This document shows, piece after piece, positions 1-8,661 of a stretch of 64,000 nucleotides of DNA; the stretch's first letter is position 1, and each line of letters starts with the position of its first letter. The notes below the pieces were generated by a model. That model saw only the letters and a program-made list of their open reading frames with translations, ran no database searches and was not told the DNA's origin. Location: contig CANLXA010000005.1 in the NCBI GenBank assembly GCA_947494975.1, positions 62,001 through 126,000 on the forward strand. Reading direction: 5' to 3'. Origin of the DNA: an uncultured Roseicyclus sp. Its GTDB lineage: Bacteria; Pseudomonadota; Alphaproteobacteria; Rhodobacterales; Rhodobacteraceae. Made by a program: the position numbers and the translations under genes.

Positions 1-366
1 CTCGTCATCGGTGAATTCCCGATCCGCGCGGCTGGCGCCCGCGATGGTGCGCGAGGACATCGGCCCGATCGAGGCGATCATCCCGTAGCGCAGGCCGTAC
101 TGGGCCGATTCATCGAGGATCCCGAACGGATCCGGCAGGCCGATCTGGCTCCACCGCCGCGTCCCCGTATGGCTCAGCCCCCAGGCCAGCGTCGGGTCGC
201 GCAATCCGTAGAGCTTGGACGTGTAAACCTCCTGCCAGGTATCGGGATACGTATTCACCATGATGAGCGGCGACACGTACCGAATGTGCAGCCCGACGGC
301 GAACCCTGCAGGGGCCGCCAACGAAAGCTCGTGCAGCAACAAGTCGAGAACCGGCGCTTTCGTCAT
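1..366 (-). CDS. LuxR-family autoinducer-binding protein, N-terminal part (runs off window)
   Basis: The reading frame opens with ATG at 366 and is still open at base 1, giving 122 visible residues that begin MTKAPVLDLLLHELSLAAP. The stretch VYTSKLYGLRDPTLAWGLSH followed by a TRRWSQIG segment resembles the acyl-homoserine-lactone-binding domain of LuxR regulators, including the Y-x-x-x-x-Y/W-x-x-x-DP pattern. A C-terminal helix-turn-helix would be expected outside the window, so regulator versus solo binding domain cannot be decided. It is transcribed away from the small gene at 423-641, with about 56 bp between the starts. Confidence 0.7.
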   Translation of the reverse strand, partial: MTKAPVLDLLLHELSLAAPAGFAVGLHIRYVSPLIMVNTYPDTWQEVYTSKLYGLRDPTLAWGLSHTGTRRWSQIGLPDPFGILDESAQYGLRYGMIASIGPMSSRTIAGASRADREFTDDE

Positions 367-422
367 ACGACCCACCAAATAGACATGTCCATTTAGACAG
401 GTTGCCAGAAGGGGGGTCAAGA

Positions 423-641
423 ATGATCCTGCGGCGACCGAAATCAATGGTGAGACCTATGGACAAAAGGATCGAACCCGATCTTTTTGCGCGTCTCATG
501 AAGATGCCTTCGCAGACGCGCAATGACCTGTTCGAGTACCTCGGACAAACGCCTGTACCGGCGGAAGACGCCGCGCGCCTTATACATAAGGCGGCCAACA
601 AGGGCGACAAGCCGGGCGGCGATACGCGCGACCGGGGTTAG
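423..641 (+). CDS. Small uncharacterised protein (72 aa)
   Basis: The ATG at 423 was chosen because a strong AAGGGGGG ribosome-binding site lies 7 nt upstream; an in-frame TTG at 402 lacks one. The protein is highly charged, soluble, and has no signal peptide. I recognise no family. It is divergent from the LuxR-type gene and converges on rplQ, so it could be a partner or target of that regulator, but this is only positional inference. Confidence 0.5.
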   Translation: MILRRPKSMVRPMDKRIEPDLFARLMKMPSQTRNDLFEYLGQTPVPAEDAARLIHKAANKGDKPGGDTRDRG

Positions 642-692
642 GGCCCAACCGTCTGATTAGGGCGGCTTTTCCCGTTTCATGACAATTCCACG

Positions 693-720
693 AAAAAGCC
701 CCCCGACAACGTCGGAGGGC
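693..720 (-). terminator. Intrinsic terminator of the alpha operon (after rplQ)
   Basis: A stem of GCCCTCCGAC pairing with GTCGGGGGGC reads out on the minus strand and is followed directly by five U residues. It lies 30 nt past the rplQ stop and closes the alpha operon. Confidence 0.85.
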
Positions 721-749
721 ATATATCGTCTCGGACCTGGCGCTGCGGC

Positions 750-1169
750 TCAGTCTTCGAGCGTCTCCTCGGCTTCGACGCGGGCGCGGTCTGCAGCACC
801 CTTGGCATCCACGTCGCGATCGACGAATTCGATGATCGCCATGGGTGCCATATCACCATACCGGAAGCCCGCCTTCATGACGCGGACATATCCGCCTTGA
901 CGTTCCGCATAACGGGGGCCCAGCACGTCGAACAGCTTCGCAACATACTGGTCCTGCTTGAGCTGCGACGCGGCCTGGCGGCGCGCATGCAGATCGCCAC
1001 GCTTGGCCAGCGTGATCAGTTTCTCGATGATCGGACGAAGCTCCTTCGCCTTGGGCAGGGTCGTCTTGATCTGTTCATGTTCGATAAGCGAGCCGGACAT
1101 GTTGGCAAACATCGCCTTGCGATGTTCATGGGTCCGGTTCAGGCGGCGGTATCCGCGGGCGTGACGCAT
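750..1169 (-). CDS. rplQ: 50S ribosomal protein L17
   Basis: L17 binds 23S rRNA near the exit tunnel of the large subunit. The 139-aa protein begins [20 protein letters not shown], the canonical L17 N-terminus, and the family core runs to about residue 120 with a short acidic tail. GGAG precedes the ATG. It is the last gene of rpsM-rpsK-rpoA-rplQ. The 165-bp gap to rpoA contains a GCGGGCG/CGCCCGC inverted repeat near 1300-1326 that could stabilise or attenuate the transcript. Confidence 0.97.
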   Translation of the reverse strand: MRHARGYRRLNRTHEHRKAMFANMSGSLIEHEQIKTTLPKAKELRPIIEKLITLAKRGDLHARRQAASQLKQDQYVAKLFDVLGPRYAERQGGYVRVMKAGFRYGDMAPMAIIEFVDRDVDAKGAADRARVEAEETLED

Positions 1170-1334
1170 GTCATTTCTCCAATCAGGTGCCCTCTACGGG
1201 CGATTTTGCTTTGTCCGGAGCCCCATGCGTTTGTGGGGCCCTCTCCTTGGGGCCAGCTTGTGCTGACCCAGTACGTTCCCCGGAACGATCCGGGCATTTG
1301 CGCGGGCGAAGATTCCTCCCCGCCCGCAAATTCT

Positions 1335-2351
1335 TCAGAAGTTGTCTTCGTACTTCTTGGCCAGTTCCTCGATATTGTCGGGCGGCCAATCGACGATATC
1401 CATGCCAAGGTGGAGGCCCATACCCGACAGCACTTCCTTGATCTCGTTGAGCGACTTGCGGCCGAAGTTCGGCGTGCGCAGCATCTCGGCTTCGGTTTTC
1501 TGGATCAGATCCCCGATATAGACGATGTTGTCGTTCTTCAGGCAGTTCGCCGACCGGACAGACAGCTCCAGCTCATCGACCTTCTTCAGCAGAAGCGGGT
1601 TGAATTCCAGATCGTCTTCGTCGTCCTGACGGGTCGCGGATTCAGGTTCATCGAAGTTCACGAAGATGCTGAGCTGATCCTGGATGATCCGCGCGGCATA
1701 GGCCACGGCATCGTCCGGCGTCAGCGAGCCATCGGTCTCCAGCTTCAGCGTCAGCTTGTCGTAATCCAGCACCTGGCCCTCGCGGGTCGGCTGCACGTCG
1801 TAAGACACCTTCTTGACCGGCGAATAGATCGCGTCGATCGGCATCAGGCCGATGGGCGCGTCTTCCGGGCGGTTCTTGTCGGCGGCGACATAACCTTTGC
1901 CCGTATTGACCGTCAGCTCGATATAGAGGTCGGCGCCATCGTCGAGGTGGCAGATCACGTGATCCTTGTTCAGGATCTCGATACCCGCGGATTCGGAGAT
2001 GTCGCCAGCCGTCACGACGCGCGGCCCCTTGGCCGAGATCGACACGCGCTTGGGGCCTTCGGTTTCCATGCGGATCGCCACGCCCTTGAGGTTCAGGACG
2101 ATGTCGGTGACGTCTTCGCGCACACCGGCGACCGACGAGAACTCGTGCAGAACGCCGTCGATCTGCACGGACGTGATCGCCGCGCCCTGCAGCGACGACA
2201 TCAGAACACGCCGCAGCGCGTTGCCAAGCGTCAGGCCAAAGCCCCGCTCCAGCGGTTCCGCGACGACCGTCGCCTTACGTGCGGGATCGTTGCCCGGCTG
2301 AACGACCAGCTGGGTGGGCTTGATCAGCTCTTGCCAATTTTTGTGGATCAT
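1335..2351 (-). CDS. rpoA: DNA-directed RNA polymerase alpha subunit
   Basis: This is the alpha subunit (338 aa), whose dimer scaffolds RNA polymerase and whose C-terminal domain contacts UP elements and activators. The start is [15 protein letters not shown] at 2351, preceded by GGAGG; longer in-frame extensions have no homology. The N-terminal domain contains [19 protein letters not shown] (beta-contact region). The C-terminal domain contains [18 protein letters not shown] and [15 protein letters not shown], with the helix-hairpin-helix residues used for DNA contact intact. Confidence 0.98.
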   Translation of the reverse strand: MIHKNWQELIKPTQLVVQPGNDPARKATVVAEPLERGFGLTLGNALRRVLMSSLQGAAITSVQIDGVLHEFSSVAGVREDVTDIVLNLKGVAIRMETEGPKRVSISAKGPRVVTAGDISESAGIEILNKDHVICHLDDGADLYIELTVNTGKGYVAADKNRPEDAPIGLMPIDAIYSPVKKVSYDVQPTREGQVLDYDKLTLKLETDGSLTPDDAVAYAARIIQDQLSIFVNFDEPESATRQDDEDDLEFNPLLLKKVDELELSVRSANCLKNDNIVYIGDLIQKTEAEMLRTPNFGRKSLNEIKEVLSGMGLHLGMDIVDWPPDNIEELAKKYEDNF

Positions 2352-2459
2352 GCGTCGCCTCCATGCTCGTGTCGGGGGGATCCGTCCCGGACACACTCGA
2401 GGTAAAAATGACGGACCCGGGCCGTGCGAAACGCGCGACCCGGGAAAGAAAGAGCCTGC

Positions 2460-2849
2460 TTAGACGCGGCGGCGTTTGGGCGGGCGGCAGCCGTTATGGG
2501 CCATCGGCGTCACGTCGCGGATCGACGAGATCTGGAAGCCCAGGGCCGCCAGAGCGCGCAGCGCGCTTTCACGGCCCGAACCGGGGCCCTGAACTTCGAC
2601 TTCCAGCGTTTTCACGCCGTGGTCCTGCGCCTTCTTGCCCGCATCTTCCGCGGCCATCTGAGCGGCGAACGGGGTCGATTTGCGGCTGCCCTTGAACCCC
2701 ATCGTGCCGGCGGACGACCATGCGATCGCGTTGCCCTGCACATCGGAGATCAGGATTTTCGTGTTGTTGAACGAAGAGTTCACATGAGCAACGCCAGCGG
2801 CGATGTTCTTGGAGACCTTCTTCTTTGCGGGGCGACGATCGCGAGCCAT
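2460..2849 (-). CDS. rpsK: 30S ribosomal protein S11
   Basis: S11 lines the mRNA exit channel on the platform of the 30S subunit. The 129-aa protein has the family signatures [14 protein letters not shown]-type near residue 25 and the [10 protein letters not shown] basic C-terminus that contacts rRNA. Length and position between rpsM and rpoA are standard. Confidence 0.97.
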   Translation of the reverse strand: MARDRRPAKKKVSKNIAAGVAHVNSSFNNTKILISDVQGNAIAWSSAGTMGFKGSRKSTPFAAQMAAEDAGKKAQDHGVKTLEVEVQGPGSGRESALRALAALGFQISSIRDVTPMAHNGCRPPKRRRV

Positions 2850-2864
2850 ACGCTAAGCCCTCCC

Positions 2865-3233
2865 TTATTTCTTCTTGCCGGCAATGGCCTTTGCGGGGCC
2901 TTTGCGGGTGCGAGCGTTGGTGTGGGTGCGCTGGCCGCGAACCGGCAGGTTGCGACGGTGGCGCAGGCCGCGGTAGCAGCCAAGATCCATCAAACGCTTG
3001 ATGTTCATCTGCGTCTCACGGCGCAGGTCGCCTTCGACGGAATAGTTGCCGTCGATATGCTCGCGGATCTGCAGGACTTCGGCGTCCGACAGCTCATTGA
3101 TGCGGCGGGAGGCGTCGATGCCAACGGCTTCGCAGATCGCTGCGGCAGACGTGTGGCCGATCCCGGTGATGTAGGTGAGCGCGATGGGAACGCGCTTGGA
3201 CGTGGGGAGGTTGACCCCGGCAATACGTGCCAT
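2865..3233 (-). CDS. rpsM: 30S ribosomal protein S13
   Basis: S13 sits in the head of the small subunit and contacts P-site tRNA and the L5 bridge. The 122-aa form starting [15 protein letters not shown] was chosen because AAGGA is 8 nt upstream; an ATG three codons earlier would abut the ribosome-binding site. The core motif [20 protein letters not shown] is present, and the C-terminus is the usual lysine-rich tail. It is the first gene of the alpha operon. Confidence 0.97.
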   Translation of the reverse strand: MARIAGVNLPTSKRVPIALTYITGIGHTSAAAICEAVGIDASRRINELSDAEVLQIREHIDGNYSVEGDLRRETQMNIKRLMDLGCYRGLRHRRNLPVRGQRTHTNARTRKGPAKAIAGKKK

Positions 3234-3290
3234 GTGTGGCATATCCTTTTCGTTGCGAGCCCGTGATACCAGGCCCTTTTTTCACAACGT

Positions 3291-3316
3291 AAGCCCGGGC
3301 ATTTCGTCCCGGGCTT
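3291..3316 (-). promoter_or_regulatory. Hairpin in the rpsM leader
   Basis: A perfect 9-bp stem, AAGCCCGGG with CCCGGGCTT, and an 8-nt loop lies about 60 nt upstream of the rpsM start, inside the leader predicted from the promoter at 3369-3397. No U-tract follows in either direction, so a plain terminator is unlikely. In other bacteria S4 represses the alpha operon by binding the rpsM leader; a comparable role here is inference. Confidence 0.5.
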
Positions 3317-3368
3317 GCGAGGTTGATCCAGGGTTTCGAAATACGTCCGATTCCCGTGGAGATGGCGG

Positions 3369-3397
3369 TACGTATGCCCAACGCTGGCTGACGTCAA
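3369..3397 (-). promoter_or_regulatory. Predicted promoter for rpsM-rpsK-rpoA-rplQ
   Basis: TTGACG at 3397-3392 is separated by 17 bp from TACGTA at 3374-3369 on the minus strand, placing transcription start near 3361 and giving a leader of about 130 nt. The -10 box is weak, so this is the least certain of the ribosomal promoters. The rest of the 3234-3527 gap shows a GGCGGCG/CGCCGCC inverted repeat near 3471-3496 after adk, and no gene. Confidence 0.45.
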
Positions 3398-3527
3398 GGG
3401 GGGCGGCGGGTTGCCCGCAATTATTCCGCCAATCGCCTATTTCAAAGGGCGCTCAGCGCTGTCTTCGAGGCGGCGTCATGGGGCATCGCGCCGCCCCGTA
3501 GTCGCGAACGTCCGGGATGCGCCGCTG

Positions 3528-4166
3528 TCAGTCGAGAACGGCCGCAATCCCGCCCGCAACCTCGTCGATCTCCCCCAGGCCGGGGACCCAACGCAGCTGC
3601 CCCTTGGCGTGGTAATAACCCAGAAGCGGCGAGGTCTTCTTGTAGTATTCCATCAGCCGCGTGCGCAGGCTTTCTTCATTGTCATCCGCACGCCGTTTGA
3701 AATCGGACGCGCCGCAATTTGTGCATTTGTTGTCCGCCGGGATCGGCTTGGTCATGTCGTTATAGACCTCACCGCAGGACCCGCAGGTCGACCGCGCGGT
3801 GATGCGCTGCACCAGCGCGTCGTCGTTCACTTCCATCGCGATCACATGGTCGAGGCTTTGCCCGACCTCGTCCATCAGATCCGCCAGCGCGTCCGCCTGG
3901 GTCAGGGTCCGGGGGAAGCCGTCGAAGATGAACCCGCCGCCGCCCTGCTCCAGCTTCTCGCGGATCAGGCCGATGACGATCTCGTCGGTCACAAGTTCAC
4001 CCTTGGCCATCACGTCGGCCACGACCTTGCCCATCTCGGTGCCGCTGTCCTTGGCCTCCCGCAGCATGTCACCGGTAGACAGCTGGACCATGCCGCGTCC
4101 CTCGACGAGGATACGCGCCTGAGTGCCTTTGCCCGCACCCGGGGGCCCAAGTAGTATGATGTTCAT
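3528..4166 (-). CDS. adk: Adenylate kinase
   Basis: It catalyses ATP + AMP to 2 ADP in the cytoplasm. The 212-aa protein starts [16 protein letters not shown] with the P-loop GPPGAGKGT at residues 7-15; [12 protein letters not shown] is the nucleotide-binding signature. The long LID domain carries two CxxC pairs (TCGSCGEVY and KCTNCGAS), so this is the zinc-type enzyme rather than the E. coli type that lacks them. Its ATG overlaps the secY stop by 4 nt, implying translational coupling, as is usual in spc operons. Confidence 0.97.
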   Translation of the reverse strand: MNIILLGPPGAGKGTQARILVEGRGMVQLSTGDMLREAKDSGTEMGKVVADVMAKGELVTDEIVIGLIREKLEQGGGGFIFDGFPRTLTQADALADLMDEVGQSLDHVIAMEVNDDALVQRITARSTCGSCGEVYNDMTKPIPADNKCTNCGASDFKRRADDNEESLRTRLMEYYKKTSPLLGYYHAKGQLRWVPGLGEIDEVAGGIAAVLD

Positions 4167-5533
4167 CGACGCGCTGGTCCCTTCCGCGGTTTCTTGGCGC
4201 CACTTTTGCGCCCGCGGAGTTGGGACTTCTCAAGCAGCCCTTCATATTGGTGCGCCAACAGATGCGATTGGATCTGCTGCACCGTATCCATGCCCACCGA
4301 AACGATGATCAGGATTGAAGTGCCGCCAAAATAGGCAGTAATCGCCAGGTTTGTCCGCACAATTTCCGGCATGAGACAAACTAGCGCAAGGTAACCGGAG
4401 CCCAGAACCAGGATGCGCCGCACCACGTATTCCAGGTATTCCGCCGTCCGCGCGCCGGGGCGAATACCCGGGATGAAACCGTTCTGGTTCTTCAGATTGT
4501 CGGCCACGTCTTCCACTTTGAACGAGACGTTCAGGGTGTAGAAATACGTGAAGAAGATGATCATCGACGCGAAGAACAGCAGGTAGAGCGGCTGACCGGG
4601 CCCGAAATTGGCCAGGATCCAGCCCATGACCGGGCCGTTGCCCTCCGCCCCGCCGAACGTGGTCAGCGTGGTGGGCAGGAGCAGCAGGGACGAGGCAAAG
4701 ATGGCCGGGATCACACCGGCGGGGTTCACCTTGATCGGAAGGTGGCTCGACCCGCCATCATAGACCTTCATGCCAACCTGGCGGCGCGGATACTGGATGT
4801 GGATCTTCCGCAGAGAGCGTTCCATGAACACGACGAAGAAGAGCGTCGCGATCAGCATCGCGATCACGCCCAGGATCGCAGGCGTCGTGAGCGCGCCCGA
4901 GCGCCCGGTTTCGAAGAATTGCGCCAGAGCGGCGGGGATCTCGGCGATGATGCCGACGAAGATGATCAGCGAAATACCATTGCCGATGCCGCGATTGGTG
5001 ATCTGCTCCCCCAGCCACATCAGGAACATCGTGCCGCCGACCAGGGTGATCACGCAGGCGATGCGGAAGAACCAGCCGGGATCGGTTGCCAGACCACCCG
5101 ATTCCATACTGACCGCAAGGCCGTAAGCCTGCGCCGTCGCCAGAAGCACGGTGCCGTAGCGCGTGTATTGGTTGATCTTCTTGCGGCCCTGTTCGCCCTC
5201 TTTCTTCAGCTGCTCAAGCGCCGGCACCATCGCCGTCATGAGCTGCACAATGATCGAGGCCGAGATGTAGGGCATGATCCCAAGGGCAAAGACACCCATC
5301 CGGCTCAGCGCGCCGCCGGTGAACATGTTCAGCACGCCGCCAAGGCCGGCCGCCGCCTGATCGAAGAAGGCCTGAAGCTCAACCGGGTCGATTCCGGGCA
5401 CCGGAATATAGGTCCCGATCCGGTAGATGATCAGAAGGCCAAGCGTGAACCAGATCCGTTGGCGCAGTTCGGTTGCCTTACCGAATGCACTCCAGCTCAT
5501 GTTGGAGGCCATTTGCTCCGCTGCTGATGCCAT
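4163..5533 (-). CDS. secY: Preprotein translocase subunit SecY
   Basis: SecY is the channel of the SecYEG translocon in the inner membrane. The 456-aa protein shows ten hydrophobic segments. The signatures YIPVPGID near the first helix, [20 protein letters not shown], and [14 protein letters not shown] are present. The C-terminus is a short Lys/Arg-rich cytoplasmic tail. It lies between rplO and adk. SecE is encoded separately at 53.0 kb; SecG is not in the window. Confidence 0.97.
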   Translation of the reverse strand: MASAAEQMASNMSWSAFGKATELRQRIWFTLGLLIIYRIGTYIPVPGIDPVELQAFFDQAAAGLGGVLNMFTGGALSRMGVFALGIMPYISASIIVQLMTAMVPALEQLKKEGEQGRKKINQYTRYGTVLLATAQAYGLAVSMESGGLATDPGWFFRIACVITLVGGTMFLMWLGEQITNRGIGNGISLIIFVGIIAEIPAALAQFFETGRSGALTTPAILGVIAMLIATLFFVVFMERSLRKIHIQYPRRQVGMKVYDGGSSHLPIKVNPAGVIPAIFASSLLLLPTTLTTFGGAEGNGPVMGWILANFGPGQPLYLLFFASMIIFFTYFYTLNVSFKVEDVADNLKNQNGFIPGIRPGARTAEYLEYVVRRILVLGSGYLALVCLMPEIVRTNLAITAYFGGTSILIIVSVGMDTVQQIQSHLLAHQYEGLLEKSQLRGRKSGAKKPRKGPARR

Positions 5534-5629
5534 ACCGCCTCACTTACGCGCTAAAGCCGCTGGGTCCCGGGCGTGGGATCCTGCGGCGCGAGAAAACCTT
5601 GAGATAGGATGTAGGCGGAGAGGTCCCCG

Positions 5630-5667
5630 CCCACAAGCGTCACGGGGCTGAAACCCCCGTGAGTGGG
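5630..5667 (-). promoter_or_regulatory. Stem-loop between rplO and secY
   Basis: CACGGGG (5641-5647) pairs with CCCCGTG (5655-5661), and outer arms CCCAC (5630-5634) and GTGGG (5663-5667) extend the stem. It begins directly at the rplO stop codon. No U-run follows on the minus strand, so it looks like an RNA processing or stability element, or a leader structure setting secY expression, rather than a full terminator. Confidence 0.55.
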
Positions 5668-6141
5668 TTACTCCGCCGCAGCAGGGGCTGCCACGGTGAG
5701 CGACCCGCCCGCCTTCTCAACGGCCTCGACGGCCGCTTTCGACGCGCCGGTGACCGAAATGTTCAGCTTGCCCGAAACCTCGCCCTTGGCCAGAACCCGC
5801 ACGCCATCGCGCTTGCGGCGCACCAGGCCGGAGGCGATCATCGCGTCTTCGGTGATCTCGGCCTTGCCGTCGAGCTTGCCCGCGTCGATGAACTTCTGGA
5901 TCAGGCCCAGGTTCACAACGGCGAATTCCTTGCGGTTGGGCTTGTTGAAGCCACGCTTCGGCAGACGCTGATAGAGCGGCATCTGGCCGCCTTCATACCC
6001 GTTGATCGCCACGCCTGAGCGGGATTTCTGGCCCTTGATACCCCGGCCACCCATTTTACCGGTGCCGGAACCGGGACCACGGCCAACGCGCTTGCGCTTC
6101 TTGGTGGCACCGGGATTGTCGTGCAATTCATGCAGTTTCAT
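5668..6141 (-). CDS. rplO: 50S ribosomal protein L15
   Basis: L15 is a late-assembly protein of the large subunit. The 157-aa start [20 protein letters not shown] is preceded by AAGGAGA; a 41-codon upstream extension of the frame has no L15 similarity. The glycine/arginine-rich motif [20 protein letters not shown] near residue 20 is diagnostic. It is separated from rpmD, its normal upstream neighbour, by three unrelated genes and appears to have its own promoter at 6236-6264. Confidence 0.96.
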   Translation of the reverse strand: MKLHELHDNPGATKKRKRVGRGPGSGTGKMGGRGIKGQKSRSGVAINGYEGGQMPLYQRLPKRGFNKPNRKEFAVVNLGLIQKFIDAGKLDGKAEITEDAMIASGLVRRKRDGVRVLAKGEVSGKLNISVTGASKAAVEAVEKAGGSLTVAAPAAAE

Positions 6142-6235
6142 ATCGCTTCTCCTTATCGCCGGACGCGCCCCCCGAAGCGAATTGGGACGGACACGGCATA
6201 CCAAATGGAATATGGTCCCATCGGACCACCGGCCG

Positions 6236-6264
6236 CGTTTAAACAGGCGGGCGTTGCATTGCAA
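6236..6264 (-). promoter_or_regulatory. Predicted promoter for rplO-secY-adk
   Basis: On the minus strand TTGCAA (6264-6259), a 17-bp spacer and TAAACG (6241-6236) give a start near 6228 and a leader of about 87 nt. The -35 box reaches to within a few bases of the end of the preceding gene, as expected for a promoter acquired when the operon was split. Confidence 0.5.
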
Positions 6265-6270
6265 GCCCCG

Positions 6271-6975
6271 TCAGGCCCGCGGATCGCCGCCATCCCCGCG
6301 CGACGAGGTGAAGAGGGGGTTCGGATCGGGCAGCACCGCCACCGTGACCTTGCGCACCAGATCGATATTGAGATGCGCGACCAGCGCCGTCTTCAGCGCG
6401 GGCCGCCTGTCGAACAGCTTCGTCAGATCCTCGAACCGCCAGGCCAGGGCCTGCCCGCCCGGTTCCAGCTCAACCGTGGCGGAGGCCGGGTTTCCCGTAA
6501 CGAAGGCGATCTCCCCCACGAAGGTATCGGGGCCGATCACCGCGTCCGCGCCATGTTTGATGATCCGCGCGTGGCCGTGATGGAGGAAATACAGGCGCTC
6601 AACCGGTTCCGCATCCACCGTCAGAGTCTGCTCCCCCTCGATCCGGGTGGCAAGCTTCAGAAAGCGCCGGAACTGGCCGGGCGACATCATCGGAAACTGC
6701 CGATAGATCGCGGAATCCTCGGCGCTCATGGAGAAGGTCGTGCGCTCGTAGATCACGACGCCGATCATCACGAGGTTCACCAGCGCCAGGGCCCCATTGG
6801 TGATCAGCGCATCCCAGAGCGGCGTCCCGGCGACAATGAAGTAATAGACGAGGTAGAGCATGCTGGCCGCCAGCATCAAAAGGCGCAGCCACAATTCATC
6901 GCGCGCCATGAAACCGAAAAGGTCAAAGACAAATGCCGCGTAGACGAGGACGCCAACGCCCAACCCCAATATCAT
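6271..6975 (-). CDS. Popeye-like membrane protein with cyclic-nucleotide-binding domain
   Basis: The 234-aa protein has three hydrophobic segments (about residues 1-20, 28-47, 56-76) followed by a CRP-like cyclic-nucleotide-binding fold (about 85-210). The layout and the sequence LWDALITNGALALVNLVM then IYRQF and FRRFLKLA resemble Popeye-domain (POPDC) proteins, which are cAMP sensors in animals. The phosphate-binding-cassette region reads TFVGEIAFVTGNPASATVE, keeping the Gly-Glu pair but not the usual Arg-Ala ending of CRP. A role as a membrane cAMP/cGMP sensor is inference. It lies between the MBL-fold gene and rplO. Confidence 0.65.
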   Translation of the reverse strand: MILGLGVGVLVYAAFVFDLFGFMARDELWLRLLMLAASMLYLVYYFIVAGTPLWDALITNGALALVNLVMIGVVIYERTTFSMSAEDSAIYRQFPMMSPGQFRRFLKLATRIEGEQTLTVDAEPVERLYFLHHGHARIIKHGADAVIGPDTFVGEIAFVTGNPASATVELEPGGQALAWRFEDLTKLFDRRPALKTALVAHLNIDLVRKVTVAVLPDPNPLFTSSRGDGGDPRA

Positions 6976-7054
6976 GATCTCGCACCCCTTTTGATCGCGC
7001 GATGCTGCGGGCGGGGTCGTGGGCTGTCAATGAAGGAGCGGCGCGGGGGCGGCC

Positions 7055-7816
7055 CTATCCGTACCAGGCGCCCTGCCGCACGTCCGACACATCCCCCACC
7101 ATTTCGGCAAAGGCCTCGGGGTCCTGCGTGCCGTCATCCCGCCCGCGGTAATGGTACGGGTAGACCACCGATGGCGCAAAGGCGCGCACGGCATCCGCCG
7201 CCGCCTCGGCATCCATCGTGAAGGGCAGGTTCATGCACACGAAGGCCAGATCGATGCCCTCCAATGCACGCATCTCCGGCACATCCTCGGTATCGCCGGA
7301 GATGTAGATCCGGTAGCCGCCCAGATCGAGGACATAGCCGTTGTCGCGGCCCTCCGGGTGGAAATTCAGCCGCCCTTCGGTGGTGTTATAGGCCGGGATC
7401 GCGGTGATGCCGACGCCGTTCCACTCGGTCGCGTCGCCATTGGCCAGGGCTTCGGGCGCCATCGCGGCGGCCATATCGGCAACGGCCGGATTGGTGATCA
7501 GATGCGGATCTGCCTCCATCAGCGCGGCCAGCGTGCCCGCATCGTAATGGTCGCCGTGCTCGTGGGTGATCAGGATCAGATCGGCCGGGGGCAGATCGGC
7601 ATAATTCTCCGGCGCGCCCACCGGATCGACATAGATCACGCCGGCCGGCGTCTCCAACACCACCGATGCGTGGGAAATCGGGTGCACGGTAACGGGGCCC
7701 GCAGGCGTGTCGAACAGATCCCCGCCATGGCCATCGGCACGGAGGCGATACGGCAGGACCGTTGTTCCCGCGACAGCGGCGGCAAATGTCATCAAGGCGG
7801 TGCGGCGGGTCTGCAT
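7055..7816 (-). CDS. MBL-fold metallo-hydrolase with predicted Tat signal
   Basis: The start MQTRRTALMTFAAAVAG at 7816 has AAGGGAG upstream. The N-terminus TRRTALMTF with following hydrophobic stretch looks like a Tat-type signal, implying export after folding with metal. The zinc motif THEHGDHYD (residues about 82-90), the mid-chain SGDTED aspartate and the C-terminal YPYHYRGRDDG histidine match UlaG-like beta-lactamase-fold hydrolases. The substrate is unknown. It belongs to the three-gene block between rpmD and rplO. Confidence 0.8.
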   Translation of the reverse strand: MQTRRTALMTFAAAVAGTTVLPYRLRADGHGGDLFDTPAGPVTVHPISHASVVLETPAGVIYVDPVGAPENYADLPPADLILITHEHGDHYDAGTLAALMEADPHLITNPAVADMAAAMAPEALANGDATEWNGVGITAIPAYNTTEGRLNFHPEGRDNGYVLDLGGYRIYISGDTEDVPEMRALEGIDLAFVCMNLPFTMDAEAAADAVRAFAPSVVYPYHYRGRDDGTQDPEAFAEMVGDVSDVRQGAWYG

Positions 7817-7870
7817 GGGGTGGCTCCCTTGGAAAATCGTTCGCATTAAGACCTAGCGCGCCTCGCGGGA

Positions 7871-8317
7871 TCAGCCAGCCCTCGGTTGGGGCGGCAGAAA
7901 CGTCTCCGCCGCCAGCAGGACATCAATCGACATATAATCGAGCGACAGAGCGGCCAAAGCCTCCGTCTCCTCACGAAACACCTCAACCTCGATCCCTTCG
8001 GCCATCTCGGCCAGGATCTGGTACATCCGCCCCAGGCCATAAATCGTCTCGTTCGGCGAATAGATGACCGTATGGGTCCTGACGATGGCACCCGGCGCCT
8101 GCTCGTTCACCTGCCGCAGGATCGTGCGGACAAGGTTATGGTTGATGTCGAATTCCGTAATGCCGGAATGGTCGATCAATTCCGGCCGCCCGGGGCGGTA
8201 ATGCGCATCGGTCAGGTATCGGATGAAGTTTTGCTCGAACTGCTCAAAGTTGATCATCCCATGCCAGCGGGCATATAGCAGATCGCGTTCCAGGCAGGTG
8301 GAAAACTCGATAGGCAT
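7871..8317 (-). CDS. Uncharacterised SpoIIAA/STAS-like protein
   Basis: The 148-aa soluble protein begins MPIEFSTCLERDLLYARWHG. The pattern of a beta strand, G-x-I/I-N-F, then a helix and ELIDHSGITEFDI is like SpoIIAA-like (STAS-fold) proteins of alphaproteobacteria. No catalytic signature is visible. It is the first gene after rpmD and is separated from it by a hairpin at 8411-8439; the MBL gene follows 54 nt downstream, so these are probably co-transcribed. Confidence 0.4.
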   Translation of the reverse strand: MPIEFSTCLERDLLYARWHGMINFEQFEQNFIRYLTDAHYRPGRPELIDHSGITEFDINHNLVRTILRQVNEQAPGAIVRTHTVIYSPNETIYGLGRMYQILAEMAEGIEVEVFREETEALAALSLDYMSIDVLLAAETFLPPQPRAG

Positions 8318-8410
8318 GGGGCGGGCACGGGTCCAGATGGGCAGTTTGTTGTATCATAGGGCCAAGACCCGCCGGGGCGAAAACTTTGGCGTCCTGCCCC
8401 CCCGAACGCA

Positions 8411-8439
8411 AATGCCCCGACCACGCTGGCCGGGGCATT
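8411..8439 (-). terminator. Terminator-like hairpin after rpmD
   Basis: AATGCCCCG pairs with CGGGGCATT, with an inner CCA/TGG pairing. It lies about 30 nt past the rpmD stop. The following minus-strand tract is only AUUUGCGUU, so termination may be partial. It marks the break point where the spc operon is split. Confidence 0.55.
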
Positions 8440-8467
8440 CGTGAAATCCATTCGCGAAAAAGCAGCG

Positions 8468-8656
8468 TCAGCCGCGCTCTTCGACGATCTCGACCAGATG
8501 CGGGATCTTGTTGATCATGCCGCGGACTGAGGGGGTATCCTCAAGCTCGCGGGTCTTGTGCATCTTGTTCAGGCCCAGACCGATCAGCGTTGCGCGCTGT
8601 TCCTGGGGCCGGCGGATGGGCGAACCCACCTGTTTGACGACGATGGTTTTTGCCAT
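8468..8656 (-). CDS. rpmD: 50S ribosomal protein L30
   Basis: The 62-aa protein [20 protein letters not shown] has the L30 signature [22 protein letters not shown]30 binds the 5S/23S region of the large subunit. Its start is 5 nt from the rpsE stop. It is the last gene of the first spc segment. Confidence 0.96.
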   Translation of the reverse strand: MAKTIVVKQVGSPIRRPQEQRATLIGLGLNKMHKTRELEDTPSVRGMINKIPHLVEIVEERG

Positions 8657-8661
8657 TTTCC

